Of a stretch of DNA of 64,000 nucleotides, positions 55,353-62,815 are shown in pieces (position 1 is the stretch's first letter; the number at the start of each line of letters is the position of its first letter). The notes under the pieces are model-generated. The model was not told the DNA's origin and did no database searches. It worked only from the letters and a program-made list of their open reading frames with translations. The translations under genes were made by a program, and so were the position numbers. Origin of the DNA: Nesterenkonia ebinurensis (GTDB lineage: Bacteria; Actinomycetota; Actinomycetes; Actinomycetales; Micrococcaceae); NCBI RefSeq assembly GCF_008711175.1, contig NZ_VWNF01000003.1, positions 1 to 64,000 on the forward strand, in the 5' to 3' direction.

Positions 55353-56162
55353 GTGGGTGATGTGTATAAGGCGCTAGCCGATGCGACTCGGCGAATCATC
55401 CTCGACGAACTCCTTGAGCGGGATCGGCAGACCTTGTTCGAACTGTGCGGCCGCCTGGCGTCGAGGCACGGCCTCACCTCCTCCCGTCAGGCCGTCTCCC
55501 AGCACTTGGAGGTGCTGGAGGCGGCCGGACTGGTGATCGCAGCGAAGGAGGGGCGGTACAAGTTTCACTCCATCAGCACCGCCCCGTTGCGCGAGATCAC
55601 CGACCGTTGGCCATATCGAGAGAAAGCAGGAACCCCCATGTCCGATCCAAGGGCCTATGGAACTTTGCAGACCATCGACGGCCGGCCGGCACTGCGTTTC
55701 GAGCTGGGGCTCGACTATCCCATCGAGCAAGTATGGCAGGCAGTCAGCGTGCCCGCTGAGTTGGAGCAGTTCTTTCCCGGTGCCGCAGACTGGACACCCG
55801 CCGCTGGCGAAACCATCGACGCCGGCGGTATGTCCGTGGAGGTGACGCAGGTTGATGCACCGCATCGGCTGACCTGGGTCTTCGCCGGCCAGCCGCAGAG
55901 CTTTGAACTGACTGAGGAAGGTGACGGGTGCCAGCTGGTCTTCACCCATATCATCGACGATCTTCCTGCCGCGCAGACCGCGACCGGCTGGGAGACCTAC
56001 CTGTCCCGACTTGAACCTCACCTCGCCGGCAGGCCACTCTCTGAAGAGCGAGCACACCGGCCGTGGGCAGAGATTCACGAACTCTACGCCGAGCGCTTCG
56101 GCGTAGACCCGGAGCCGGGACGCTTGTGGGCGGCCAAGCATCTTCCCGACCAGGCGGTCTGA
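55353..56162 (+). CDS. ArsR-type regulator fused to an SRPBCC domain
   Basis: A 269-residue fusion. Residues 1-85 are an ArsR winged helix (VYKALADATRRIILDELLERDRQ, SRQAVSQHLEVLEAAGLV, EGRYKFHSIS). Then PMSDPRAYGTL leads into an SRPBCC/AHSA1 domain (LELGLDYPIEQVWQAVSVPAELEQFF, VTQVDAPHRLTWVF, EEGDGCQLVFTHIIDD). These two functions are usually separate neighbouring genes. An internal ATG at MSDPRAYG with GCAGGAA upstream may also yield the SRPBCC part alone. GTG start, leaderless by promoter spacing. Confidence 0.82.
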   Translation: MGDVYKALADATRRIILDELLERDRQTLFELCGRLASRHGLTSSRQAVSQHLEVLEAAGLVIAAKEGRYKFHSISTAPLREITDRWPYREKAGTPMSDPRAYGTLQTIDGRPALRFELGLDYPIEQVWQAVSVPAELEQFFPGAADWTPAAGETIDAGGMSVEVTQVDAPHRLTWVFAGQPQSFELTEEGDGCQLVFTHIIDDLPAAQTATGWETYLSRLEPHLAGRPLSEERAHRPWAEIHELYAERFGVDPEPGRLWAAKHLPDQAV

Positions 56163-56166
56163 GGTC

Positions 56167-56556
56167 ATGCGAGTCTCCCTCACCAGTGTTTTCGTTGACA
56201 ACCAGGAAGCCGCACTGACGTTCTATACCGAAACACTCGGGTTCGTGACCAAGGTCGACGAGCCAGTCGGCGAGCACCGATGGATCACCGTCGTCTCACC
56301 CGAGGATCCAGACGGCGTACAGCTGCTGCTTGAACCCGCAGCCCATCCGGCGGCGCCGCCCTTCCGGGAGGCGCTGGCGGCCGATGGGATACCGGTGGCC
56401 CAGTTCTCGGTGGACAACGTCCAGGCCGAGTACCACCGCCTGGGCGCCCTTGGCGTGAAGTTCACCCAGAGGCCGACTGACATGGGTGCTGTGATGACAG
56501 CGGTGTTCGACGACACCTGCGGAAACCTCATCCAGATCATCGCCCCCACCCAGTAA
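56167..56556 (+). CDS. VOC-family protein
   Basis: A 129-residue VOC protein with SLTSVFVDNQEAALTFYTETLGF, HRWITVVSPEDPDGVQLLLEP, PVAQFSVDNVQAEYHRLGALGV and DTCGNLIQII. It starts 4 bases after the ArsR-SRPBCC fusion and would be regulated with it. Ligand unknown. Confidence 0.88.
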   Translation: MRVSLTSVFVDNQEAALTFYTETLGFVTKVDEPVGEHRWITVVSPEDPDGVQLLLEPAAHPAAPPFREALAADGIPVAQFSVDNVQAEYHRLGALGVKFTQRPTDMGAVMTAVFDDTCGNLIQIIAPTQ

Positions 56557-56641
56557 TCCCTGCGGCAGAGTCACCACTCCCCGTTCAGCAGGCTCCTACC
56601 CTTCTCGTGGCAGGTTATTGAGAGCCACTGGCACCCAAGTA

Positions 56642-56684
56642 TTGACCGCGGCGTCGTCATACTCTAATGTGAAACCAAATGGTT
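56642..56684 (+). promoter_or_regulatory. Retained ArsR promoter/operator without an intact regulator
   Basis: TTGACC (56642-56647), 17-base spacer, TAATGT (56665-56670) and the dyad AACCA-AA-TGGTT (56673-56684) reproduce the control region at 40210-40252 base for base in hexamers, spacing and dyad. Only the spacer text differs. It now lies before a broken arsR and an intact SRPBCC gene. Confidence 0.75.
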
Positions 56685-56760
56685 GTATATTCTGAACGCC
56701 TATGCACCACTCTGGCAGGGCCGCATCGACCGGCTCGATGCTCTGCTTACCCAAAACTGA
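56679..56760 (+). pseudogene. arsR remnant: internal deletion joining first and last codons
   Basis: ATG at 56679 reads MVVY exactly as the arsR at 40247. At once the sequence jumps to LNAYAPLWQGRIDRLDALLTQN and TGA, the same C-terminus as that gene but in another frame. Compared with the intact copy about 266 bp are missing; the last 77 bp, which run into the downstream DNA, match at 70 positions. So this was a close paralogue that lost its HTH. Confidence 0.78.
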
Positions 56761-56788
56761 CCCACACCACCGCATGAAAGGCTCGGCC

Positions 56789-57763
56789 ATGCCCATCACC
56801 ACAGTCGACAAAGACCCAGAGAACCTGACGATGACCATCATCGCCGACTTCCCGGTCCCCGTCCGCCGACTCTGGGACGCCTATGCCGATCCCCGCCAGC
56901 TCGAGAAATTCTGGGGCCCGCCGGAGTACCCGGCGACATTCACCCGGCATGATCTCTACCCGGGCGGACGCAGCGAGTACTACATGACCGGGCCAGCAGG
57001 AAACCGTTCATACAACTACTGGGAGTTCCTCTCGGTGGCCGAGGGGCAGTCCTTCGAGATGGTCAGCGGGTTCGCCGACGAGGACGGTCAGCCCAATGAG
57101 CAGATGCCATCGATACGGATGCATTTCGCCTTTGAAGCGACCGAACAGGGATCCCGCCTCACCGGATACACCGCCTTCAACTCCACTGAAGAGATGGAAC
57201 AGCTCATCAGCATGGGCATGGAGGAAGGCACCAAGGCTGCCATGGGACAGATCGACGATGTCCTCGCCGATCTGAGCTCCTTTGCTGCCAGCCTGCCTGT
57301 CGAGGCGCAGCTGCTCAGCGACACCCAGATCCGGATCAGCCGTGTGATCCGTGGCAGCGTCCAGCAGGTCTGGGATGCCCACCACGTTCCCGAGCTGCTG
57401 AAGCGCTGGCTGCTGGGTCCGGATGGCTGGCAGTTCACCGACTGCCAGGTGGCCACCGCTGCTGGTCAGAGCTACCGCTACGCATGGGCGGATGCCAACG
57501 GCGAAAACGGATTCGCCCTCGCCGGCGAGGTGAAGGAGTCCCAGCCGCCCTACCGCGAGGTGACCACTGAATCCATGGAGGGCTTCGAAGGTCCGCCAGC
57601 TCTGAACGAACAGACTCTCACTCCGGTGGAAGGTGGGACTCTGCTCTCCCTGGTCATCACCTATGACTCCAAGGAACAGCGCGATGCGATCCTCGCCACC
57701 GGAATGACCGATGGCATGGAGACCAGCTACGCCCGCCTGGAAGAGGTGCTGATGAGCGTATGA
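56789..57763 (+). CDS. Tandem SRPBCC (AHSA1-like) protein
   Basis: A 324-residue protein with two AHSA1-type domains: ADFPVPVRRLWDAYADPRQLEKFWGPPEYPATF with GGRSEYYMTGPAGNRS, and a second starting ISRVIRGSVQQVWDAHHVPELLKRWLLGPDGW. The family binds small hydrophobic compounds. ATG at 56789 fits the family start. It is coupled by ATGA to the DNA-glycosylase-like gene and probably transcribed from the retained ArsR promoter. Confidence 0.88.
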   Translation: MPITTVDKDPENLTMTIIADFPVPVRRLWDAYADPRQLEKFWGPPEYPATFTRHDLYPGGRSEYYMTGPAGNRSYNYWEFLSVAEGQSFEMVSGFADEDGQPNEQMPSIRMHFAFEATEQGSRLTGYTAFNSTEEMEQLISMGMEEGTKAAMGQIDDVLADLSSFAASLPVEAQLLSDTQIRISRVIRGSVQQVWDAHHVPELLKRWLLGPDGWQFTDCQVATAAGQSYRYAWADANGENGFALAGEVKESQPPYREVTTESMEGFEGPPALNEQTLTPVEGGTLLSLVITYDSKEQRDAILATGMTDGMETSYARLEEVLMSV

Positions 57764-58470
57764 ACACTCCGATGAGTGCCACATCGGGCACCGAAGAGAT
57801 CTACGCGAGGCTCAACGAGCTGCGCAGCGAGACCGAGCACGAGAAGATCACCCGGCGGCTGCCTGCCGAAAGCGGCATGGAGGCCGTCGGGGTGCGGATG
57901 AAAGACGTCTTCGACACCGCCAAGGCCTGGACGGAGCTGCCCGTGGCAGAGGTCCCGGACCTGCTGGCGAGCCGGTGGTACGAGGTCCGCATGGTCGCCG
58001 TCGCCATCCTGGACTTCAAGGCACGACGACGCCTGACCGACGCAGGCCGTGGGGACCTCTATGACACCTATATGGACAACCATCACCGGATCACTGCCTG
58101 GGACCTGGTGGACCGGGCCGCACCCCGCGTGGTGGGCTGGTATCTGCTCGACAAGTCGCGCGAGCCGATCTTCGAACTCGCAGGCTCCGATGTCACCCTC
58201 GAACGCCGGACGGCGATCACCGCCGCCTTTTGGATCATCCGGGCCGGTGACCTCGACGACCCGCTGGCGCTGGCGGAGATGCTGCTCGACGACGACTCCG
58301 AGCTGGTCACCAAGCCGGTCGGCACCGCACTGCGGGAAGTGGGCAAGATAGACCAGGACCGAATGCTGGAGTTCCTGCGCCGGCACCGTGAGCGGATCCC
58401 TCGCGCCACCCTGCGCCTGGCCACCAATGGCCTCCCGGACGAGCTGCGCGCAGCCCTCATCGCCCAGTGA
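57760..58470 (+). CDS. DNA alkylation repair (AlkD-like HEAT) protein
   Basis: A 236-residue all-helical HEAT-repeat protein: IYARLNELRSETEHEKITRRLP, GVRMKDVFDTAKAW, SRWYEVRMVAVAILDFKAR and RTAITAAFWIIRAGDLDD. These match the AlkD family that removes bulky N3/N7-alkylpurines without base flipping. Catalytic Trp and Asp candidates lie in WDLVDRAAPRVVGWYL. Coupling to an SRPBCC gene suggests a response to an alkylating or genotoxic compound. Confidence 0.85.
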   Translation: MNTPMSATSGTEEIYARLNELRSETEHEKITRRLPAESGMEAVGVRMKDVFDTAKAWTELPVAEVPDLLASRWYEVRMVAVAILDFKARRRLTDAGRGDLYDTYMDNHHRITAWDLVDRAAPRVVGWYLLDKSREPIFELAGSDVTLERRTAITAAFWIIRAGDLDDPLALAEMLLDDDSELVTKPVGTALREVGKIDQDRMLEFLRRHRERIPRATLRLATNGLPDELRAALIAQ

Positions 58471-58486
58471 GCAGACAGTGCCATTT

Positions 58487-58506
58487 CCCTCGCGGCGCGG
58501 CGAGGG
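58487..58506 (+). terminator. Terminator-like hairpin after the AlkD-like gene
   Basis: CCCTCGC (58487-58493) and GCGAGGG (58500-58506) make a perfect 7-base GC stem with a 6-base loop, 16 bases after the stop. No T-run follows. Confidence 0.5.
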
Positions 58507-58586
58507 CCTGTCACCTCCTCCTGACGGCAAGGACCATATCTTCCCGCAACATGGCATCAAACAAGCCTTTGTGAGAAGCTGAGCAC

Positions 58587-59045
58587 GTGAGCGAGGAGAC
58601 CAAAGTTGTCGCCGCAAGTGACACGATCGACGCGGCCGCCGCCGTCATCTTCGAGCTCATCGCAGATCCCGCAAAACAGCCGGCATGGGACGGCAATGAC
58701 AATCTGGCTGAAGCCGCAGAAGGTCAGCGGATCACCGCCGTGGGTCAAGTCTTCACCATGCGCCTGACCAGCGGCAGCCTACGTGAGAACCACGTTGTCG
58801 AGTTCGCCGAAGGCACGCTCATCGCATGGAAGCCCTCCGACGTAGGCCAGGCCCCGGCTGGGCATCTCTGGCGATGGGAATTGGAGTATCTCGACGCTGG
58901 CGGCACCGAGGTTACTCATACCTACGACTGGTCACAGCTGACTGATTCCGCCCGAATCTCCAGAGCACGGTCCACAACCGAAGAAACGCTCACCGCCTCG
59001 ATATCACGGCTTAAAGCACGTGCAGAACACTGCACAAGATGGTGA
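58587..59045 (+). CDS. SRPBCC-family protein
   Basis: A 152-residue polyketide-cyclase-like protein: ASDTIDAAAAVIFELIADPAKQPAWDGNDN, VGQVFTMRLTSG, NHVVEFAEGTLIAWKPSDVG and WRWELEYLDAGGTEVTHTYDWS. This is the actinobacterial SRPBCC type that binds unknown hydrophobic ligands. GTG start. It stands alone between the hairpin and the convergent TetR gene; the 114 bp after it hold nothing I recognise. Confidence 0.84.
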   Translation: MSEETKVVAASDTIDAAAAVIFELIADPAKQPAWDGNDNLAEAAEGQRITAVGQVFTMRLTSGSLRENHVVEFAEGTLIAWKPSDVGQAPAGHLWRWELEYLDAGGTEVTHTYDWSQLTDSARISRARSTTEETLTASISRLKARAEHCTRW

Positions 59046-59159
59046 GACGCACCGCTGACCCCTACGATGAGAAGCTGGCGTCAACAGCTCCGCAGATTCG
59101 CAGCATCAGGGTGAGCGAATAGGGGTTCCCGAAACAGACTGGGCAGCACCGCTAGGAGC

Positions 59160-59726
59160 TCAGCCGCGAATCATCGTGCAGATCCGCTCCACCTGACCCT
59201 TGAGATGATCGCCTGGAATCCGGCCGGCCAGGTGCAGGCTGGTGAGCCCATGACAGGTGGCCCAGAACAGCTCTGTCAACGCTGCGACGTCCTCATCGGC
59301 CCTGTCACCGGCCGCCCTGACGATGACTTCGGCCAGGGCTTCGAAAGATTCGCGCAGCTCTGCGGGAGTATCTTCCTGCGCGAACCTAAGATGGGTGGGC
59401 CTGGTGAACATCGCCTCGTACAGAGCTGGGTTCTGCCTGCCGAAGTCCAGGTAGGACCAGCACAGCTGCTCCAATCCACCGCCTGCCGCAGCGGAAGCCT
59501 CACGGATCAGCGAGGTCAGCTCCACAAACCCCTGGGTGACCACCGCAGCGACGAGGTGTTCGCGACTGCGGAAATGCTGGTAGATCACCGGCTGGCTGTG
59601 ATCGATCTGCTGAGCCAGTCGGCGGGTGCTCACGGCTGCCCATCCCTCGCTCTCAGCGATCCCACGGGCGTGTTCGATAATCCGCTCCTGCCGGATGCGG
59701 TACCTCCGCTCGCGCGGTGATGCCAT
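59160..59726 (-). CDS. TetR-family transcriptional regulator
   Basis: A 188-residue regulator. HTH: IIEHARGIAESEGWAAVSTRRLAQQIDHSQPVIYQHFRSREHLVAAVV, in two consecutive parts. The ligand domain contains YLDFGRQNPALYEAMFTRP, a TetR_C_33-like pattern. ATG at 59726 shares a base with the DUF4267 stop (TGATG). The pair is preceded by tet-operator-like palindromes. Confidence 0.92.
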   Translation of the reverse strand: MASPRERRYRIRQERIIEHARGIAESEGWAAVSTRRLAQQIDHSQPVIYQHFRSREHLVAAVVTQGFVELTSLIREASAAAGGGLEQLCWSYLDFGRQNPALYEAMFTRPTHLRFAQEDTPAELRESFEALAEVIVRAAGDRADEDVAALTELFWATCHGLTSLHLAGRIPGDHLKGQVERICTMIRG

Positions 59727-60100
59727 CACGCCCCTCCCAGGATGAGCCCGACGCTGAGCAGCATGAGAGCCGCGGTGCTCCCATGGATCCCCCAGGCTGC
59801 AGTCTTCTTCCCCCTACTGCCGAGCACGAGCGCTGCATCGCCGATCGGGATGAGGGTGAACGCCAGAACGCACCAGGCAACAACGATGGGTTCAGCTGCC
59901 ACCAAGAGCACCGCAGCGACCACTCCGGCCACCGCATCGCGTACACCCTTGACCCGCAGCCACGATGTTGCTGAGGCCTGCGGCAGATGAGTCAGCCCGA
60001 AACTATCCGCCATCCCCCGGGGGATGATCAGGTAGCAGAGTCCTACACCAAAGATGGCTGCTCCTGCCGCAGCCGCAATGATCAATCCGACTGTTGTCAT
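59726..60100 (-). CDS. DUF4267-family small membrane protein
   Basis: A 124-residue protein with four hydrophobic helices. It has the DUF4267 pattern WLRVKGVRDAVAGVVAAVLL, then TLIPIGDAALVLGSRG and AWGIHGSTAALMLLSVG. Function unknown; such proteins often sit with TetR regulators. ATG at 60100 has AGGAGA 5 bases upstream. Confidence 0.85.
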   Translation of the reverse strand: MTTVGLIIAAAAGAAIFGVGLCYLIIPRGMADSFGLTHLPQASATSWLRVKGVRDAVAGVVAAVLLVAAEPIVVAWCVLAFTLIPIGDAALVLGSRGKKTAAWGIHGSTAALMLLSVGLILGGA

Positions 60101-60108
60101 ATGTTCTC

Positions 60109-60141
60109 CTATCGACGATAGATAATCTATCACTGATAGAT
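60109..60141. promoter_or_regulatory. Overlapping tetO-like palindromes
   Basis: Three overlapping perfect dyads: CTATCG-A-CGATAG (60109-60121), GATAGAT-A-ATCTATC (60117-60131) and ATCTATCA-C-TGATAGAT (60125-60141). The last contains CTATCA-x-TGATAG, the core of the classic tet operator. They begin 8 bases behind the DUF4267 ATG and overlap its ribosome site edge. This is a clear TetR-family array. Confidence 0.8.
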
Positions 60142-60196
60142 TCTTTCATGGGAACACTTCCGCAGGAATCCTGCGAGCATTACATTCGAAGACAGG

Positions 60197-60223
60197 TGTC
60201 GAAATCCCGCCGGCGGCTCCGTC
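60197..60223 (+). promoter_or_regulatory. Candidate ECF42-type promoter
   Basis: TGTCGA (60197-60202), a 17-base spacer and CGTC (60220-60223) resemble the TGTCGA-type promoters reported for ECF42 sigma factors. It is 53 bases before the YCII/DGPF gene. Autocontrol of the operon is the expected arrangement. Confidence 0.55.
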
Positions 60224-60275
60224 CCCGGAGTAGACGCAGCCACGGTGGCTGCGCTGAAGCAAAGGAGAGATCATC

Positions 60276-60683
60276 ATGGCCAAGTACCTGCTGCTGAAGC
60301 ATTACCGAGGCGCCCCGGATCCGGTGAACAGCACCCCCATGGACCAGTGGACCCCGGATGAGGTCACCACTCATATCCAGTACATGAACGAGTTCGCCGA
60401 CCGGCTGAAGGAGACCGGGGAGTTCGTCGACGGTCAGGCGCTTGCTCCTGAGGGCGAGTGGGTCCGCTACGACGGTCCAGGCAGCCCGCCGGTGACCGAC
60501 GGCCCGTTTCCGGAGACCAAGGACCTCATCGCCGGATGGATGGTGATCGATGTGGAGAACCGTCAACGCGCCGTGGAGCTGGCTGGGGAGCTCTCAGCAG
60601 CCCCAGGTGCCGGAGGCAGACCGATCCATGAATGGCTGGAGCTGCGCCCTTTCTTGAGCCAGGCGCCGGAGACCGCTGAATAG
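60276..60683 (+). CDS. YCII/DGPF-family partner of ECF42
   Basis: A 135-residue YCII-fold protein with the name-giving DGPF motif in VTDGPFPETKDLIAGWMVIDV. N-terminus MAKYLLLKHYRGAP, and a region GEFVDGQALAPEGEWVRYDG. DGPF proteins are almost always next to ECF42 sigma factors; their role is unknown. AAAGGAGAG precedes the ATG. The sigma factor starts 4 bases after its stop. Confidence 0.92.
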   Translation: MAKYLLLKHYRGAPDPVNSTPMDQWTPDEVTTHIQYMNEFADRLKETGEFVDGQALAPEGEWVRYDGPGSPPVTDGPFPETKDLIAGWMVIDVENRQRAVELAGELSAAPGAGGRPIHEWLELRPFLSQAPETAE

Positions 60684-60687
60684 GTCG

Positions 60688-61860
60688 ATGATGGATGAAC
60701 GCCTGCTGCGCAGCCTCATCCCGGATACCTTGCGCATCCTCATCCGTCGCGGTGCAGACTTCGCCTCGGCGGAGGACGCTGTTCAGGAAGCGCTGCTGCT
60801 GGCTTTGCACCGCTGGCCGAAAGATCCCCCGCGGGACGCCAAAGGGTGGCTCATCAGCACAGCTTGGCACCGATTCCTGGATGCCGCCCGCTCAGAGCAG
60901 GCACGACGGCGTCGCGAGGAGCTGGTTCTGGCAGAGCCGCCCCCGGGACCTGCCAGTGGGAAGGACGACAGCCTTCAGCTCTACCTGCTCTGCGCACATC
61001 CGGTCTTGACGCAGTCCTCAGCGGTGGCACTGACACTGCGGGCGGTGGGCGGCCTGACCACAGCTCAGATTGCCGAGGCGTATATGGTGCCGGAGTCCAC
61101 GATGGCTCAGCGCATCAGTCGGGCCAAACGTAAGCTGGCCGAGGCTCACTTCACCGAACCGGGGGACCTGAGCACAGTGCTGCGCGTGCTCTATCTGATC
61201 TTCAATGAGGGCTACTCCGGTGAGGTGGACCTGGTTGCCGAGGCTATCCGCCTCGCCCGTGAGCTGACCAAGCTCAGCGATCACCCGGAGGTCCACGGCT
61301 TACTGGCCCTGATGCTGCTCACTGAGGCCCGCAGACCGGCACGCACCGCCGAGGACGGCAGGCTGATCTCCTTGGCCGAGCAGGACCGCAGCCTCTGGAG
61401 CACCACACGGATCGCCGAGGGAGTGAACATTCTGCAGCGAGCACTGGCACAGGACAGCCTCGGAGAGTTTCAGGCGCAGGCGGCCATCGCTGCCCTGCAC
61501 GCTGACGCCCAGGCTCCGGAGGAGACGGACTGGGAACAGATACTTCAGTGGTACGACGAACTGGTGAGTCAGACCGAGAGCCCCATTGCCAAGCTCAACC
61601 GTGCCGTTGCCCTGGGCCATGCCCACGATCCTGCCTCGGGGCTGGCCGCGCTCGCGCAGCTCGATGCCTCACTGCCCCGGCACACGGCTGCCTCTGCCTA
61701 TCTGCATGAGCTCAACGGCGATTTCGCCACCGCCTCCCGGCTCTACTCACTGGCTGCGCAGAAGGCGAGCAATCTGCCCGAGCGTCACCATCTGATCCGC
61801 CAGGCCGCCCGCCTCAGCGGCACTGACGCTAACGGGCCATGGCCGGGATCGGGAGAATGA
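60688..61860 (+). CDS. ECF42-group RNA polymerase sigma factor
   Basis: A 390-residue ECF sigma factor with region 2 (DFASAEDAVQEALLLALHRWP, GWLISTAWHRFLDAARS), region 4 (LTLRAVGGLTTAQIAEAYMVPESTMAQRISRAKRKL) and a 200-residue C-terminal TPR-like extension (LYLIFNEGYSGE, PIAKLNRAVALGHA, ASRLYSLAAQKASNL). No anti-sigma gene is adjacent, so the extension probably controls activity, as shown for ECF42 relatives. Operon with DGPF. Confidence 0.93.
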   Translation: MMDERLLRSLIPDTLRILIRRGADFASAEDAVQEALLLALHRWPKDPPRDAKGWLISTAWHRFLDAARSEQARRRREELVLAEPPPGPASGKDDSLQLYLLCAHPVLTQSSAVALTLRAVGGLTTAQIAEAYMVPESTMAQRISRAKRKLAEAHFTEPGDLSTVLRVLYLIFNEGYSGEVDLVAEAIRLARELTKLSDHPEVHGLLALMLLTEARRPARTAEDGRLISLAEQDRSLWSTTRIAEGVNILQRALAQDSLGEFQAQAAIAALHADAQAPEETDWEQILQWYDELVSQTESPIAKLNRAVALGHAHDPASGLAALAQLDASLPRHTAASAYLHELNGDFATASRLYSLAAQKASNLPERHHLIRQAARLSGTDANGPWPGSGE

Positions 61861-61906
61861 GTACTGGCCGCACTTCAGACATACCCCATCACTCTTTCTC
61901 AGGACG

Positions 61907-62593
61907 CTAGGCAGCAGGGATGCGGCGGTACTGCTGCTTGTCCCCTCGGTCGCGGACCACGACGCCCTGGGCAGCCAGCTGTTCACGCAGGGACTCCGCC
62001 TCGCCGGCCCTGCCATCCGCAAAAGCGCGGCGACGTGCCCTCAGCAGGGTATGGACCGACTCATCCAGAGCCCCGCTGCGGTCCACCCACTCCACGAACG
62101 CGGAATCCCGGGGATCCTTCGCACCCTGCCAGGGATAGCCGAAAGCCGTGAAAGCCTCAGCCAGCCTGCCTGCCAGCCCACTGTCCGAGCCGGTGCGTGA
62201 GAGCTCCCGGGATACCGCATCGGTCAGCACCATCTCGTCCTTGTCCAGGAAGACCTGTGAGACCTCATCCCGGGTGAACTCAGCGGAGCCCGTCTTGGTA
62301 TCGATGCGGACTTTCTCCTCATCGACGACGACGCGGCCCACCTCATCATTCCAGAGACTGAAGACTATCCATCCGCCCACAGCACCAAACACCGTCAGCA
62401 GTGGAACCGACCAGACCAACGGCAACTGGTCAATCAGCCGCAGCGGCCCCGGGGCCGAGTCCACACGGTCCAGAAGCCAGGACACCACCGGGCCGACCAG
62501 AAACGCCGTCGCCGCGCCGAGCACAGCGCCGGCGACTGCAAATGCAGGCATGAGCTTCGAGTCGAGGGTGACCGTGATGCTCTGCTCGGACAT
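61907..62593 (-). CDS. YqeB-like membrane protein
   Basis: A 228-residue protein with two transmembrane segments (FAVAGAVLGAATAFLVGPVVSWLL and LVWSVPLLTVFGAVGGWIVF), then a cytoplasmic domain: VGRVVVDEEKVRIDTK, EFTRDEVSQVFLDKDEMVL and a C-terminal helix RRRAFADGRAGEAESLREQLAAQG. Matches the uncharacterised YqeB family of Actinobacteria. ATG at 62593 has AGGAG 9 bases upstream. Divergent from DUF3626. Confidence 0.75.
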   Translation of the reverse strand: MSEQSITVTLDSKLMPAFAVAGAVLGAATAFLVGPVVSWLLDRVDSAPGPLRLIDQLPLVWSVPLLTVFGAVGGWIVFSLWNDEVGRVVVDEEKVRIDTKTGSAEFTRDEVSQVFLDKDEMVLTDAVSRELSRTGSDSGLAGRLAEAFTAFGYPWQGAKDPRDSAFVEWVDRSGALDESVHTLLRARRRAFADGRAGEAESLREQLAAQGVVVRDRGDKQQYRRIPAA

Positions 62594-62815
62594 GGCTGGG
62601 ACTCCTGGGATAAACAACAACACGAGGGCGGCAGAAGTTATAGTACCTAAAATCGAGCAGTCACTCTACTAATGAGTGCACCAGAAGACGGGGATGACAT
62701 GCCGATCATCAATCCCACCTGCTCAGGACTGTCCGCACTCTCCTCCGCTCAGCTGACTGACTCTAACGAGCCAAGCCCAGGATCGGGGAGAACGAGCTCT
62801 GGCATACTGAAACGC

